Positions 10,190-23,860 of a stretch of 64,000 bases of DNA are shown piece by piece. A program made the translations under genes and the position numbers. Source of the DNA: Petrolisthes cinctipes. Taxonomy: Eukaryota > Arthropoda > Malacostraca > Decapoda > Porcellanidae. Under the pieces are notes generated by a model, which did no database searches, had not been told where the DNA came from, and saw only the letters and a program-made list of their open reading frames with translations. Positions within the stretch are counted from its first letter, which is position 1; every line of letters begins with the position of its first letter. The DNA is taken from contig JAWQEG010002438.1 in assembly GCA_033782935.1 (NCBI GenBank), positions 475,001 to 539,000 on the forward strand, written 5' to 3'.

Positions 10190-12132
10190 TTAGTTACTAA
10201 GGTAGTACAGCATGTGCATTAAGCCACATATGGTTTCATTTTTTAGCCTCGTTCTCCGTGGAGTCTTTGTTAAGTTGTATTTACTGAAAAATCTCTCCAC
10301 GCTTGCATTGGAAAAAGGCAATGACAATAAAACAGAGATAACTACTTTTAAATTTGGGCAACAAGGGAGGTTGGCAGCATTTTTTTGGTTAAATACAATA
10401 TTCCAGTACTGCAAGCATGGTGTCTGGCCAGTAAGCTGTTCGTTGAAGCAATGTGATCTCCATTCTTCATCAACCCCTTTTTTTTCTGCATATTTATTAA
10501 TCTGCGGTATTGCTTCAAAGATATGTGCCAGTGATTTTGGTTGAAGATTGACAGCATTCATGGGATCTAGACACTGCACTAACGTATGGATGGATTCATT
10601 AAGGTTGAACCGAGCTTGTATCTAGCTGTCTTACAGATTAAATAAGAATGTTCATACAGTTTACATAGAATACTGTCACATCATGAGTACTACTTGATAT
10701 CAAATCATTCATAGTTTCCATAGCAGATATTCCTAAATATATGTTATCAGGAGACAACATGCTTGCAGAAAATAAGTGATGTTCTGGATCAAGTGCTGAT
10801 ACTTCACACTTCTAAACATATGGTATGCTCATAAAATCTGAACATGTGCTTCTAAGTAATTTGCAGACTTCTTTTTTGAGGCAGTAAAAATTGGGGGTTT
10901 CAGACTGAAATTGTGTGTTGAAACTGTTGAAGTGAGCAAGGTTGTGAGACAAAATTTCCAAGTAAGCAAAGAGTAAACTTGTTGTTCAGACTTTTCAGAA
11001 TCGCATCATTGCTGTCAGTTGGATCTGTGAAGGCAACCTCAGTAAGGTATAATTTAAGAGCCTCCCATTGCTCAAGTAAGCGTTTAACACAAATCTCCAA
11101 TGAAAACCACCAGGTAGTCTGCCCTTGAGCTAATATTTTGTGTGGAGCTACACCAACAAATTCCTTGAATTCTTTAAATGCATCTTGTCGCTTTGAGCTT
11201 AAACTAAAGTGTGTAAAGATGTTACGGCAAAGTTCTTCAAGGGACTTGGGTAATTTTAGGCAAGCATAGGACGCTCCAAAGCACATAAATGAATCATAAG
11301 ACATGAACACTTTACTATTACAACATTTGGCAATAAATCTTTTAAAATGGTAGCAACAGAATGCCTCCCACCCATCATGACATTTGTAGTGTCAGAACAG
11401 AATGCCACAATATTCTCTAAGGGAATCTGTTTGTTTTGCAGGGATTGTTTTAAGGCCTTAATCAGACCATCTGCAGAACTGTCATAAATCTCCACAAGAT
11501 CTAAGAAAGAATTTTGCATTTTATTATCATCCCAATACTGTACTATAATGCTCATCTGTTTGGTAGTACTCCTGTCTGTCTTTTAAAAGCTCACACAGAT
11601 CCTTTACCAGATGTATCCCAAAGACCTGACGGATGACATATGATGCCCTTTGTTTTCCCAGACAGACATGTTTCAGGGCATTTTGATCAGGGAATAAATT
11701 TTTTAACAACAAGGGTTCACACAATGAAATAGGTAGGTAATTTTCCACTAAGAAGGCACAAAGTTTCAGTTCAATTTTCTTGGCAGACTTGTCTAATATA
11801 TCATTACTGAGTATGAAGCTGGCGAGAGATGAATTATTTGCATGCTGCAATGAAAGATTTTTGTGCCTCTGACTGGATGCATGTCTCATAATGTCTGATT
11901 TACTACATTGAATGTCTGAGTTACATATACTGCAATATGCTAGATGCCTAAGAGATGTTGATCTTGGAGATTTTTTTAACCATCCTGAGAACTTAGGGTC
12001 TGATATCCAACACACTCTCCATTTTTGTTGGTACACCTTAGACTTCACATTTGTAGGCCTACTTTTCTTCACTGTCTTTCTCGGCGTTGGTGGAGATTCG
12101 TCAGACTTATCACCCATCTTAGAAGACAGCAC
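10190..12132 (-). pseudogene. hAT transposase with BED-type finger (relic 2)
   Basis: From 12132 downward: a basic N-terminus, then a BED-like zinc finger (LAYCSICNSDIQC ... HASSQRHKN), then a hAT core (NKMQNSFLDLVEIYDSSADG, then IVAFCSDTTNVMMGGRHSV with the conserved D after FCS). A frameshift near 11270 leads to KILAQGQTTWWFSLEICVKR, then an unreadable stretch 10600-10900, then the dimerisation motif LLSLPFSNASVERFFSKYNL at the C-terminus. It resembles the animal hAT group that gave rise to ZBED5/ZMYM6-like host genes. At least three frame breaks make it non-functional. Confidence 0.85.
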
Positions 12133-12199
12133 CTGTGTAAGATTTCATGAAACTAAGTGGGGCACGGATCCTTCAGTTTCTGCGCAGAACAGGAATTAG

Positions 12200-13196
12200 T
12201 GCAGTTACTCACAATACCAGCATGTGTTGGGAAAGGGAAGAGTTGGCTGGTCAGTTTATTTCATGGTTATCCTTGGCTATAATAAGAACAGTAGGTTAGC
12301 CCTACAGTTGATTAATACAAATTTGATAGATAGGTCAACCAAGGTTTGTTTGTGAGTTAAGAACTTAAGATATAGCCCAAAGTTTTCAACCTTTTTGTGC
12401 CCATGTCCCACTTTAGCATCCCCAAATACTCATGGCCCCCTATTCCCTTCAGAATTGTGTAATGGTAATAATAACCTCATTACAAAGCATAAAACATTAT
12501 AAAGCAAAACATTTTAAGCTAATATTGCGATTATCTGCGCCGGCGAACTACTGGTTAGCTAGGTTAGGTTGGGTTAGGTAGGGTTCGGTTTCCTTTATCA
12601 ATACTCAGTGGAATTATCTTGTGGAAATGTATTCTTTGATAGATATTTCAATTTTAAGATGCAACATTTCTGTAGCGGAGGGATGAACTGAGGTCGGGCG
12701 GACAGTGTTACCAGATCTCCTTGGCGAAATAACGAAAGGGCCTATATGCAGTTGTGTATATTACGCCTGACCCACCCAATCGGTATACTTTTAACTACTA
12801 TCCACAGAATCTAATTTATTTCTAAAGCTCCCGAAGAACACTAGGTTTGGTCCCGAAAGACATTATGTTAGGTTCCGAAGGTAGCCACAGTTTAGGTTAG
12901 GTTAGGTTAGGTCAGGTTATTTCATCTGGTGATCAAAAAAATAATTATCCCAATATAATATTATTGAGTTTCCCACCCAATTGGGCTACTTATTGTACAT
13001 TCTTCATACGATTTCCCAAGTGTGTACAAATTAGCCTAAAACTTGGAAGTATCCCTGTATCTGGCAACACTGTATGCAGAGGCGGGAAATCGGGACCATT
13101 CTAGGAAAGCCGCACTCCCGTTTCAAAGTAAATTCATACAAAAGTAAATACATACAAATAATATTAATTCTTTTTACATATTTCCACAAAAGAAAA
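12200..13196. other. intergenic, with small TTAGG clusters
   Basis: No coding frame. It contains short (T)TAGG-like runs at 12552-12590 and 12892-12920, and a degenerate hAT-like terminus at 12380-12410 (ttttcaacctttttgtgccc). Confidence 0.45.
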
Positions 13197-13447
13197 CAGG
13201 GGCCGGATACTCAAAACAATTTAGGAATTCCTATCTCAGTTAGGAATTCCTAACTTCCCCAGTCGAGCTAGGAACTCATACTCAAAGCAATATCGACACT
13301 GTGGGACGCCATTTTTATTGTTCCTAAATCGTTTGGATTTAGGAAGACCCCCAAGGCCTTCTAAGTGAGTTAGGAACTCCGTCACCGTAGAAAATTTGTG
13401 AAAATTGATAGCGCGACACTTGAAGTCACCAACACAAACGTGTTATT

Positions 13448-13846
13448 TTGTTGTTGTTGGAGAGGCAAGAGAGTGAAGAGACTAGTGCAGTCATGGAACT
13501 TTGGTTTGCCTACGAAAATAGGCGTCAGCTAAGGCATGAGAGAGTCTACAGGGATATGCTAGACCCTCTACATCATAGTGATGAACACTTGCTGCGCTAC
13601 TATAGATTTCCTCGGCATGAAATAATACATTTGTGCCAGGAACTGGAACCACACGTTGCTCGACCCACTAGAAGGTCTCATACGATACCAACACGTACTC
13701 AAGTGTTAGTGACTCTGCGATTGTTGGCGAGTGGGACCTTCCAAAGTGTAATTGGGGATACAGCAGGAGTGACACAAGCAAGTGTGAGCAGAGTGGTGAA
13801 CTCAGTGGTGCATATATTATCAGAAAAAGCAATGTTTTTTTTATGA
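13448..13846 (+). pseudogene. HARBI1-like transposase, N-terminal fragment
   Basis: The 132-codon frame matches the start of HARBI1/PIF transposases: RFPRHEIIHLCQELEPHVAR, then a helix-turn-helix region (TRTQVLVTLRLLASGTFQSV, then GDTAGVTQASVSRVVNSVV). The DDE nuclease domain that should follow (about 200 residues) is absent; the frame ends in SEKAMFFL and AT-rich DNA. Either the rest is deleted or a short exon ends here. The start is probably the ATG at 13493 (MELWFAYENRR) or 13448. Confidence 0.85.
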
Positions 13847-13849
13847 AAA

Positions 13850-14620
13850 GGATTCTTTTTGCAGTTGTCTCACTGTGTAGGCTGTGACTTAACTAAGATG
13901 TCTTTTTTGTTTTTATTTACCTCTGAGTTGGATCATGAGAAGGCAAATTTCTTTAACTTTTTTAATTAATGCTCACATTAACAATTCTTCAATATATTTA
14001 TCCAGTAATAAAAATTTTAAAAAATATATCCTGTATATATCTATATTTCCTTACCCTACATAATTAAGCCTAAAAGTAGCACACACAAAAATAACCCTGA
14101 GTTACATAAAGTATCACATTTTGTTTAAAGGAAAAAATAAATAAACCTGAGTTGACACAGTATCACAGTTTCTGCAAAGGCAAAATATGTATAACACTTC
14201 CACTGTGCTAGTAGAGATGTGCAGGCAAGTAAAGAAGACAGCACTAAATATACAGTACAGCCTACCGTGCATTGGTCCCACACCATATGATTAGTGTAAG
14301 GGAGAGTTTGGAGTAAAGATTGTAGGTTGGAGAGGAGGGATAGAGGAGAGACTGAGCTTGAAAGATGGATGGAGAAGAGATTGTAAGTTTGAGGATGGAA
14401 AAACCTAACCTAATCATGTAGTGATTTTAAATCAGAAAAATATACAAAACTGCACTAAGCTTAAAACAAAGATATATAATTATATAGTACACAATGACAT
14501 TGATTTCATGTGTAATGCTGACTTTAAAAAATAAAATAAAATACTGTAACACAGGAGGAACATGACACACAAGAACAAATCATAAATTAAGCATATTATT
14601 GGCACACAACCATACTTCCT
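13850..14620. other. non-coding interior of the Harbinger element
   Basis: AT-rich; no DDE domain sequence recognised on either strand. Confidence 0.45.
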
Positions 14621-14630
14621 GAGATATATT

Positions 14631-15323
14631 GGTATTTATTGAAAGAATTACCATTTTGCAGCAGTGTTGCCAGATCCGGCTGGGTGCCAGTATATTATCC
14701 CCGTCATTTATTGTACCTTACCACGGTTATTTCCCAGTAGTTTGCCCAGGTTAGGTCCCAGTAGTTTGGGTATTATTACAGAATAACTGGGTTTTTGGCT
14801 AGGATCGCGCAGTGTTACCACATCTGGCTAGGTCCCGGAAATTTGCCCCAGTCACTTTATGATAGTTTACACTGGTTATATCCCGGTAGTTTACCCAGGT
14901 TAGGTCCCGGTAGTCTGCTGTGGTCTAGGTTAGGTTAGGTCAGGTCGGGTAAGGTCGGACTAATTTCCAAATTATGTTTGTAAAACGGGGCATCTCCGAG
15001 AGAAACACCATAGATGAAAAGTGTCTTAGAATGGTCCAAAATAGTGGGTAATGATACTAAAATATACAATATAGTGAACCCAGTTCTTCTGTAAATTTAC
15101 CGTAGTTTGCCCAGGTTAGGTCCTGGTAGTCTGATGCGGTCTAGGTTAGGTTAGGTTAGGTTAGGTCAGGTAAGGTCAGGCTAATTTCAAAATGCCCCAT
15201 TTGAATATGGGGCATTTGCGGAGGAAATGCCATTGAGGAAAATAGTCTTAGAATGGTCTATATAAGTGGGTAATGAAGGTAGAAAAAATGTACGCAATAA
15301 CGGTAATTCTTTCAATATTTACC
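14631..15323. mobile_element. GGTA-MITE with TTAGG core (composite copy)
   Basis: Starts ggtatttattgaaagaatta and ends with the inverted form, ...attctttcaatatttacc. The flanks gatatatt at 14623-14630 and 15324-15331 are a perfect 8-bp duplication. The inside includes gtgttgccagatccggctgg, two blocks of ggttaggttaggtcaggt, and paired atgccccattt/aaatggggca. It holds two tandem half-copies, which makes it about twice the usual 330-360 bp. Confidence 0.88.
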
Positions 15324-15694
15324 GATATATTTCATTTGTAATTGATATGAACTTAATATATATAATACTATACTGCACTTTAATATAAGAGGAACATATA
15401 AGAGGTGCTATTATTACGTGTTTACAATACACAGCTGATATGATTCTTCTTCCCCATTGGCTGGAAAAAAGCGGGAACTATTTGAAAGCTCCTTCCTGAT
15501 TGGCTAAAGGACTTAGAAACTCCGAGAGGATTTAGGAACTCCTAAGTGTTAGGAAGGGTTTAGGAACTCCCCAGAATGTTTTGAGTATGGGCACTTAGGA
15601 AACGAGATAGGAGTTCCTAACCTGTTCCTACACTAGGCGTTCCTAAGTGAGATAGGAAGGCTAATTTAGGAACTTTTTGAGTATCCGGCCCCAG

Positions 15695-16320
15695 TTTACA
15701 AAATAAAAAGGGAAAGGAAACGGGCGATTTCGGTTCCCAGAAAGTGTGAAAATCGAGGACGCAGATAATCGCAATATTTACCACATTTTATTTACTATAC
15801 TTCTTCATTTATGATAAGATTAAGTACTGGCATGCATTTACTGCAAGTTACTCTTGTGCATTGTAATCAAAATTCAAATTACTTCAAATTACTTTTTATC
15901 ATTTATTGACATAAACACTGCCCTGTATTTCATCATCATCATCAAACAAAGCACTGCCATGCATTCATTGTTAATAAATCTTATGCACTTAAATACACTT
16001 ATGTCTCGGTTTTCATCCCTACACCATCATGGTACTGGTAGCCTACGGCGAATTTATATATTTCAGCACATTATAGAGCATTTAGAACTGATAGTGACGT
16101 CTGTGAATGAATATTATCACTGTATATTACTGAGTATAAAAAAAATTCAAAAAAATTAACGGAAGTGGTAAATTCACTATTTGTTTTCGACCTTATTGAT
16201 AAGGATATATTACAAAGTGCTAGTTATAATTATTTACCTGAATAAAGCTGACACAAACACTATCGGCTTTCCCACAGGTTTAGTTGTCTGAGGACAAGTA
16301 GCGTTCACTTGTAAATAACT
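15695..16320. other. AT-rich sequence, no gene recognised
   Basis: A 101-codon plus-strand frame (15854-16159) shows no family features. Confidence 0.4.
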
Positions 16321-16480
16321 AAATATTTAAGGCCGCCATCCGCTGACCGGTCCTCACACACTGTATTGCACTCACTGTGTGGCACGTGTAGCCAGGCACG
16401 GCAGGCAGTTCACGTGTAAATAACTAAATATTTAAGGCCGCCTCCGCTGACCGGTCCTCACACACTGTACTGCAAGGCCG
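16321..16480. repeat. imperfect tandem duplication
   Basis: The block gtaaataactaaatatttaaggccgcc...gctgaccggtcctcacacactgta occurs twice (from about 16311 and 16413). The intervening ctgtgtggcacgtgtagccaggcacggcaggcagtt recurs at 23418-23456. Confidence 0.75.
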
Positions 16481-16856
16481 CTTGAAGAGTAGGTCTTCCC
16501 GCGTCTGTCTCTAAACTTGTCCTACCCCGAGCATGACGTCAGACTGAAGAGAGACAGGATTGGTGACTCCCCTCACCTCACCTCACATCACCTTCACCCA
16601 ATCAGACCCACGTATTCTCACTCACACTCACAGCCGTTTTCTCAGTCCCTCGGACGGCGCGCTCGGGCGCCCGAGCCCGAGCCTCGGACGCTAGCGCCCG
16701 AGAGTGGGTATTCGATTTCTCAGTCAGTCCGAGAGCCCTCCGAGCCTCGTATCCCAGCACGCGAGTGGACTGGTGAGGGTTGGCAACATTGCTCGTGCGG
16801 CCTGCGGTGGTTGGTAATGCTTACAGGTCAAATGTAAACAAACCACCTTCATCACC

Positions 16857-18400
16857 ATGGCAACCAGATGTACACCACTGAACTTGGAGCAGAAGTTGTT
16901 CCTAGCGACCTTGATTACACACCATCCTATAATAAATTCAAAGAAAGGAGACTCTAATGGTATTCTTCAGTGGAAGAAAGCATGGAAGGAAGTGGAGAAA
17001 CAATACAACATCCACTTCTTCATGTGTGAAAGGAAGACAAACAAGTAGCTGAAACGATCCTGGGAATGGATTCGAAGAAAGTAAGTCTAATTTATCATAA
17101 GAGCACAGTTATATAGTTATTCTGTTACTTTTATACCAAAGTATGTTGTTCTATATAATTGTCCTTGTCTTAAGACTAATGATGGTGTGAGGTAACCAAC
17201 CAGGTGAGTTAACAGACCCACTGGCCTACTGGTACCAAATGTAACCCCATACTTTGTCCCAATTGTAAGTTAATTCATGAATCCTAGGGTAATATTGCAA
17301 CAACCTCTGCTTGTTTTGTTGGTTGTAAGAGTGATATTTTTCAAAGCTGGCACATATTAGGTCTCAGATAGAGTTTCACAAGAGGCCCAAATGGCATTTC
17401 TAATTAACAATGCATGAATATGTTTCAAAATTTATAATTTTTCATGCATGATCTTATTTGCTGATATAGATTTAATAAATTTATAGGATAATCTCAGAAA
17501 TCATGCCACCTCATGTATTTAAATGAGAATTGGCAAACTTATACTTCACATTATGCACTATATTATCATGAAGGATTTACTTGTTGGTCTTGCTCACTTA
17601 AGCAATGAAATAGGTCATAAATGTATCTCTTGATCAGCAGATAACATTTGGTCCGTACCGAAGAATGCCAAGGTTAGGTCCAGATTAGGTAAGATCAATT
17701 TATTCCTAATTTGTGTATTTTCCCACATCCAAAACCCATAAATTCCCAGGCTCTACCACAAGATTGTAGGAGTAGGAGAAGGGTGGCAGAAGGATTATAA
17801 TACATAATTTTTCACAAGTAGTTCTTAAAATAAAACCAAACACACAAATGGATGGATGTGTGATTCCATAGTTTTACTCCTAAATTCTTGTCATTTCTCT
17901 AATTGGATTATCTTCTCTTTCACAGAATGAAAAAATATCATGCAGAATGTTAAGAAAATTAACCAAACTGGCGGTGGACCTCCTTGAACACCAGCCAAGT
18001 TTGATGAGTTGTAGAAAATTGTCCAGGACATCATCCCAGGTTTACTGCTCTTACCACACAAAATTTTTGAGAACTCGTGCTTGTCTCGGTTCCTGGAAGA
18101 CGATGAAGATGACCCTCAACAGAATAGTAAAGACTGTAGTAAGGATACAAATTTTAATAGTTGTATTACATTAAAGCATAACGTAGATTTTATTACATGT
18201 GTCACCACATACATCAAATCATACTGTGAAAAATTGATAGGCCCTGTATTGGTCAGTTCCGTGTATTTGGAATACTGTATAATCTCTAGAAATTTCATTC
18301 TTATATTTACTGCACTGCCCAAACATAATTCACAAGCAGGGCCAGACTGTGCCAATTTCTGGTTCGGTTGGAAGAAGCTGGATACTTATGTAGCTTAATT
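16857..18400 (+). pseudogene. Myb/SANT-like protein of a Harbinger element
   Basis: The ATG at 16857 opens LNLEQKLFLATLITHHP, then GILQWKKAWKEVEKQYN, then (after a TAG at 17046) LKRSWEWIRRK. This is the tryptophan-spaced three-helix Myb/trihelix DNA-binding domain that Harbinger elements encode alongside their transposase. A second exon after ctttcacag (about 17925) keeps KKYHAE and, split by frameshifts, the TGGGPP and PAKFDEL pieces typical of the region after the Myb domain in these proteins, then IVQDIIPG and an acidic SRFLEDDEDDP. The partner normally helps carry the transposase to the nucleus and to DNA. Stop codons and frameshifts show decay. Confidence 0.7.
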
Positions 18401-18599
18401 AATGCATTAACTGGTAGAATTGATGGTTCCCTGGAAGAGACAGATGACTGCAGCATTCTCGAGCCATTTTCATTGAGCAAGGTGGATCTTCCTGTGTACA
18501 AACCATCATCCATAAGACTGCAGTGTATTCGAGTATACAAGCCATCTACTCAGCTTGCAGCCTCATCTCCTCAGCATATATTTGAATACATATATTTCT

Positions 18600-19140
18600 T
18601 GTGAATAAATCTCTTCTAATCCTGGTCTACAGCTATAGCTGCAGCAGTCAACTTTGACCCTTAAATCATGGTACCTTGGCAACACAACACTGTACCGTAC
18701 TTTACATTTGAAGTGTCACCAGAGTACGATAATTTTAAGGTCAGAGTCAGCTGTCATTACTATAGTTTGTTTATTGGTTAATTAGTAAACTCAAATATTT
18801 ATTTCCATCACATTTTATTTAGTGAAATTTGAATTCATATATATAGTATAATATAATAATATCCTGAATTATGTCATATATAAATTACATACCTTAATAA
18901 AATAGATACTTGTAATCACTGATTCTTCATTTACTTTTCTCAGTGCTTTGAAATCTATAAGAAAACAGTGTATTTTGCAGACTTACATGTAAATTATAAT
19001 TTAAAGAGTATGAATGATATTATGGAGACTTACATGTAAATTATAATTTAAAGAGTATGAATGATATTATTGAGACTTATATGTAAAATATAATTTAAAG
19101 AGTATGAATGATATTATGGAGATTTACACGTAAAATTTTA
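18600..19140. other. AT-rich interior with a 60-bp direct repeat
   Basis: The block gagacttacatgtaaattataatttaaagagtatgaatgatatta occurs three times between 18978 and 19137. No gene seen. Confidence 0.6.
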
Positions 19141-19149
19141 GAGAGGAAT

Positions 19150-20235
<1,086 letters not shown>

Positions 20236-20814
20236 AATGTGCATTTATACTTTAAGTTACAGAAAGATTACAGTACACAATAACCATAAATAAATAAATC
20301 ACTTAATGAATCCTTAACTGTTAACTTAATATTGTACTCTCATCATCTCATGAATGGAATATATAGAAATTAGTAAGTATTTACCATTGTTTTTCAACTG
20401 ATGATGCAGGAATTCAACTGGAATTTGGTTGACAGCTTGACACAGCCTTGCTGGTGCTGGCTGATGAATGTTGTTGTTGTTGATGGCTATAATTAGTGAG
20501 GGTACCACAATATTCTTGTAAATGCTTAGGTATATCCAAAAATATACTAATTACAGGCATTATATCATGTAAATAAAATTTATTGGTACTTTTCTGACAG
20601 ATTTAAGAGGAAAGAATATGCTTTATTATGAAATAGAGATTATTTATAGTGCAGGCTGCCCGACCCGGGCGAGCACTGGGAGGGGTAGAGTTCCCGAGCC
20701 CGGGCGCCCGAGTGTTCCAATAATGTGGTCGGGAAGAGGGCTCGGACAGCCTCAGAAACACCACTGAGAAAACCAAAACTCGCTCGGGTGCTAGCAAACG
20801 AGGCTCGGGCGGGT

Positions 20815-22010
20815 GGTCCGAGCCAAGATCTAGAATACCAGGTCTGCTCATCGCGCATATCGGGCCGGGCTGGTGACGTCGATTGGCCCCCAAACTGAGG
20901 CCGCTCTCTGTCTACCAAATATGGGATGGAATAGTAGTCTCTATGGTGGGGGTACATTAGGGTCAATATTAGCGACCTCTCTCATTTCAGTGGCAAAAAT
21001 GCCTAACTTTCTTGCCAAAATTCAGGGCTTAGACTCAATGTAGGCGAATCGTTTTTGTTTCTAAAATTTCTTCATATGTATAGGTATCGAAAGTTCTCAG
21101 TAGAAGTTTTCCAGAAATTACATATAAGCATAGAAATTGTGCTGTGAAAATAGCATATATACAAAAGAAAACCTTCATTCTGGCTGTGTATAGAAAACGA
21201 GAATATTTTAATCCTTATCAAATCACTTCACACCTCCGCCTCCAACACACACACACACACACACACTTACTTGATTTGAGTTGAATGTTACATAGTTTAT
21301 ATTCAGACACCGTCGTTTTTATGTATTAATTTATGTATTAATGTATTAATTTATGTATTAATGTATTAATTTATGTATTAATTTTAGTTTTAAATATTAT
21401 ACATTATTTTACTTAGTTAGGGCCCATGTAATTATATTTGATTAGATCTTGGTGTTTGTATTAGCTACAATAGATTATGAAAAGTAAATTATTATCTATT
21501 TTTTCTATACTGTCCCTACTGAGAAATATCAACACATGTAAAAATGTGTGTGTGTGTGTGTGTGTGTGTTGGAGGTGGGGGTGTTTAAAGGATTTGATAA
21601 GGCGAGTCAGGTAAGGATTAAAATATTTCCATTTTCTATACGCGGGCAGAGGGAAGGAATTCTCCCGTATATATGCTGTTTTCACATCACTATTTCTAGT
21701 CCTATTTGTAATTTCTCGAAAACTTCCACTGAGAACTTTCGATACCTATGCTTTTGAAGAAATTTTAGAAACAAAAACGATTCACCTACACAAAGTCTAA
21801 ACCATTAATTTTGGCAAGAAAGTAAGGCATTTTTGTCACTGAAATGCGAGGGGCCGCTAGTATTGACCCGTATGTACCCCGATCATAGAGACTACTATCC
21901 CGTCCCATATTTGACAGACTTGGGCAGATTGGGGGCCAATCGACGTAGATGCGCAGTGGGGTGACAGTTGACGAGCAGACCTTGTATTCTAGATCTTGGT
22001 CCGAGCGACT
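20815..22010. repeat. long inverted repeat, arms of about 450 bp
   Basis: The left arm, roughly 20815-21270 (ggtccgagccaagatctaga ... ccgcctccaacacacacac), is repeated inverted at about 21545-22005 (gtgtgtgttggaggtggggg ... tctagatcttggtccgag). The arms are diverged by indels and substitutions. The loop 21280-21540 contains tandem atgtattaattt units. It carries no gene and looks like a foldback element. Confidence 0.75.
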
Positions 22011-22094
22011 GAGAAAACAGCTGTCAGTAGTAGCCTGCGACACCCCCCTCCAAAATAAATTATAAGAGGCCTTACTAGCCCATGGAAACAGGTA

Positions 22095-22850
22095 ATATAC
22101 TATATTTTTTATACGGACATGAATAAGGATATTTCATTTGATTTAATTAGCAGGGTAGAAGCAGTTGGATATCCAGTAGTAGCCATAGTGAATGATCTCA
22201 GTCCCACAAATGTAAGATTATAGAACAATCTGAGTGTAAATGTAGATCATACCTCTTTCACTAATCCAGCTGCTGCAGACAGGGAAGTATGCGTGTTTGC
22301 AGATGCCCCTCACTTGATGAAGTTGATTCGTAACAATTTTCTTAACTATGGGTTCATTGTACATTATACTACGAAAGTCAGTAGTGAATGTGTGTCACAT
22401 AATCATGTTGATGTAACAGGAGTTCAAAGGATGAACGTCAGGAAGGCTGTTCAGTCGATTTTGATAATTCCTTGTGTGAAATGGAAGACATTGAGAACTG
22501 TCTTCCAATAAGTACAGAAGAAGAAGAGACATTAGAAAAAAACAATGGAAACAAGGACTGAGGTACATTGGGGGTTATTTTGTCAAAAAGTTTCCACAGT
22601 ACAATTTCCTAGGCACAATTTCTAGAACAGTGGGGAAGTTAAAGAGATCCAGCAATATTGTTTTTGATCAACTGAAACAAATGGAAAGACTGTTTATTTG
22701 TTATCACAGAGATAAGGAACTCAGAGAGGGACCAAAATGTGTAACAACATTAGCAAGTGAAATAAGAAATTTTGTAGATTTACCAGATGATGTGATTAGG
22801 TTTTTTGTTCGTTGTCGCATATTTTTCAGGGTACGGATATTAACCCCTTA
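22095..22850 (+). pseudogene. P-element / THAP9-like transposase relic
   Basis: Reading with frame changes: ILFDLISRVEAVGYPVVAIV, NDLSPTN, then (frame at 22293) VCVFADAPHLMKLIRNNFLN, YGFIVHY. The D-A-P-H-L-x-K-L-x-R-N signature is highly characteristic of THAP9/P-element transposases, where it lies in the catalytic region. Later, GKLKRSSNIVFDQLKQMERL matches the C-terminal region. No THAP finger is present here, the middle is collapsed by indels, and there are several stops. It is a dead fragment of an element that should encode about 800 residues. Confidence 0.75.
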
Positions 22851-23470
22851 GAAAGCGAAATTCACAGAGGAAAATATCTAACAAAATGTCAAAACTAAGA
22901 TAAGAATTCAGTGAAAGAGCAAAGCATGATACTACTTATGAATAAATATTGTATATATCCTACATGGTATACTTGATAAATTATGAAGTTCAAACTTACT
23001 CTTAGTACTGTAATTTATGTATTATATTTGTTTCCTTATTAAAATATTAATGCCTACCTCAAGTGTATATACTCCATTTTTCTTCAACTAAGCTTTGAAA
23101 TAGTTTAAAGTTGACAGCTGATCACAAGAGAGAGAGAGAGATATATTTATCATATCAAAAGGTAGGCTACTCTTTTGGTGCTTGAATGAATAATGCTATA
23201 AGGAATACTGGTCACAAGCTGCATCATTCCCCATCTGCCCCCAACAGTATCAAATATCATGTATCAAGTGTAAAAGGTTATGTTTTGGGCTGGGTTTTTC
23301 ATGGGTATCTACGAGTGAGGGAGCGAGAGACTCTTCGCGGTGACGTCATCACGCTCTCCCTGCCTGCGCGGTGGGACGACTTACTCTTCAAGCTGCCTTG
23401 CTGTACTGCACTCACTGTCTGGCACGTGTAGCCACTAGCCAAGCACGGCAGGCAGTTGCAATTTGAATTT
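22851..23470. other. non-coding stretch with a shared repeat block
   Basis: 23410-23456 (gcactcactgtctggcacgt...cggcaggcagtt) is shared with the 16.4 kb tandem block, pointing to an unnamed dispersed repeat. No gene seen. Confidence 0.45.
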
Positions 23471-23487
23471 GCCTCTCTCACACACAC

Positions 23488-23560
23488 AAAATAATAATAA
23501 TAATAATAAATAATACATAATAAATATAATAATAATAATAAATAAATAATACAAATAAAA
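23488..23560. repeat. (AAT)n-rich microsatellite
   Basis: Runs of aataataataataataaa and aaataaataat. Confidence 0.9.
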
Positions 23561-23689
23561 ATTAACTAAAATAATGAAGGAAAATGACTACCTATCCCCA
23601 TTTTAATGGTGAACTCTACTACTTCCCTTGCACAAATATTCCACTTTTCCAATCTTCAAACCAAGATTGAAACTGCTATGTAATTTATC

Positions 23690-23834
23690 AAAATCCCCTA
23701 GAAAATAGGAAGTATACCCTAAAAATTCTCAAATTCCCCCAGATTTTGCCTTTTTTCGCATTACCCTAGGTTTTACCCTAACAAGGGTCCAATTCCCCTA
23801 AAATGGGGTATTTTACCCTAAAGTGGAAACACTG
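23690..23834. mobile_element. hAT-type terminal fragment
   Basis: aatggggtattttaccctaaagtggaaacactg matches the element end at 9610-9648. The reverse complement begins CAGTGTTTCCACTTTAGGG. The opposite end was not found. Confidence 0.55.
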
Positions 23835-23860
23835 GAAAGGACAGAAACACGTTACAATGT

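Larger units (their letters stand above)
13197..15694 (+). mobile_element. PIF/Harbinger-type element with CAG target duplication
   Basis: Inverted ends: GGGCCGGATACTCAAAA from 13200, and its complement ending at 15691. Both are flanked by CAG (13197-13199 and 15692-15694), a 3-bp duplication. Some animal Harbinger elements duplicate CWG rather than TWA (recalled family knowledge). The inside of both ends is dense in TTAGGAACTCCTAA-like repeats. It carries only the N-terminal part of a HARBI1-like protein and is interrupted by a MITE at 14631-15323, so it is a deleted, non-autonomous copy. Confidence 0.82.

Noticed and set aside
16517..16837. 106-codon plus-strand frame
   Set aside because: Ser/Pro/Arg-rich translation of GC-rich subterminal transposon sequence; no conserved motif.
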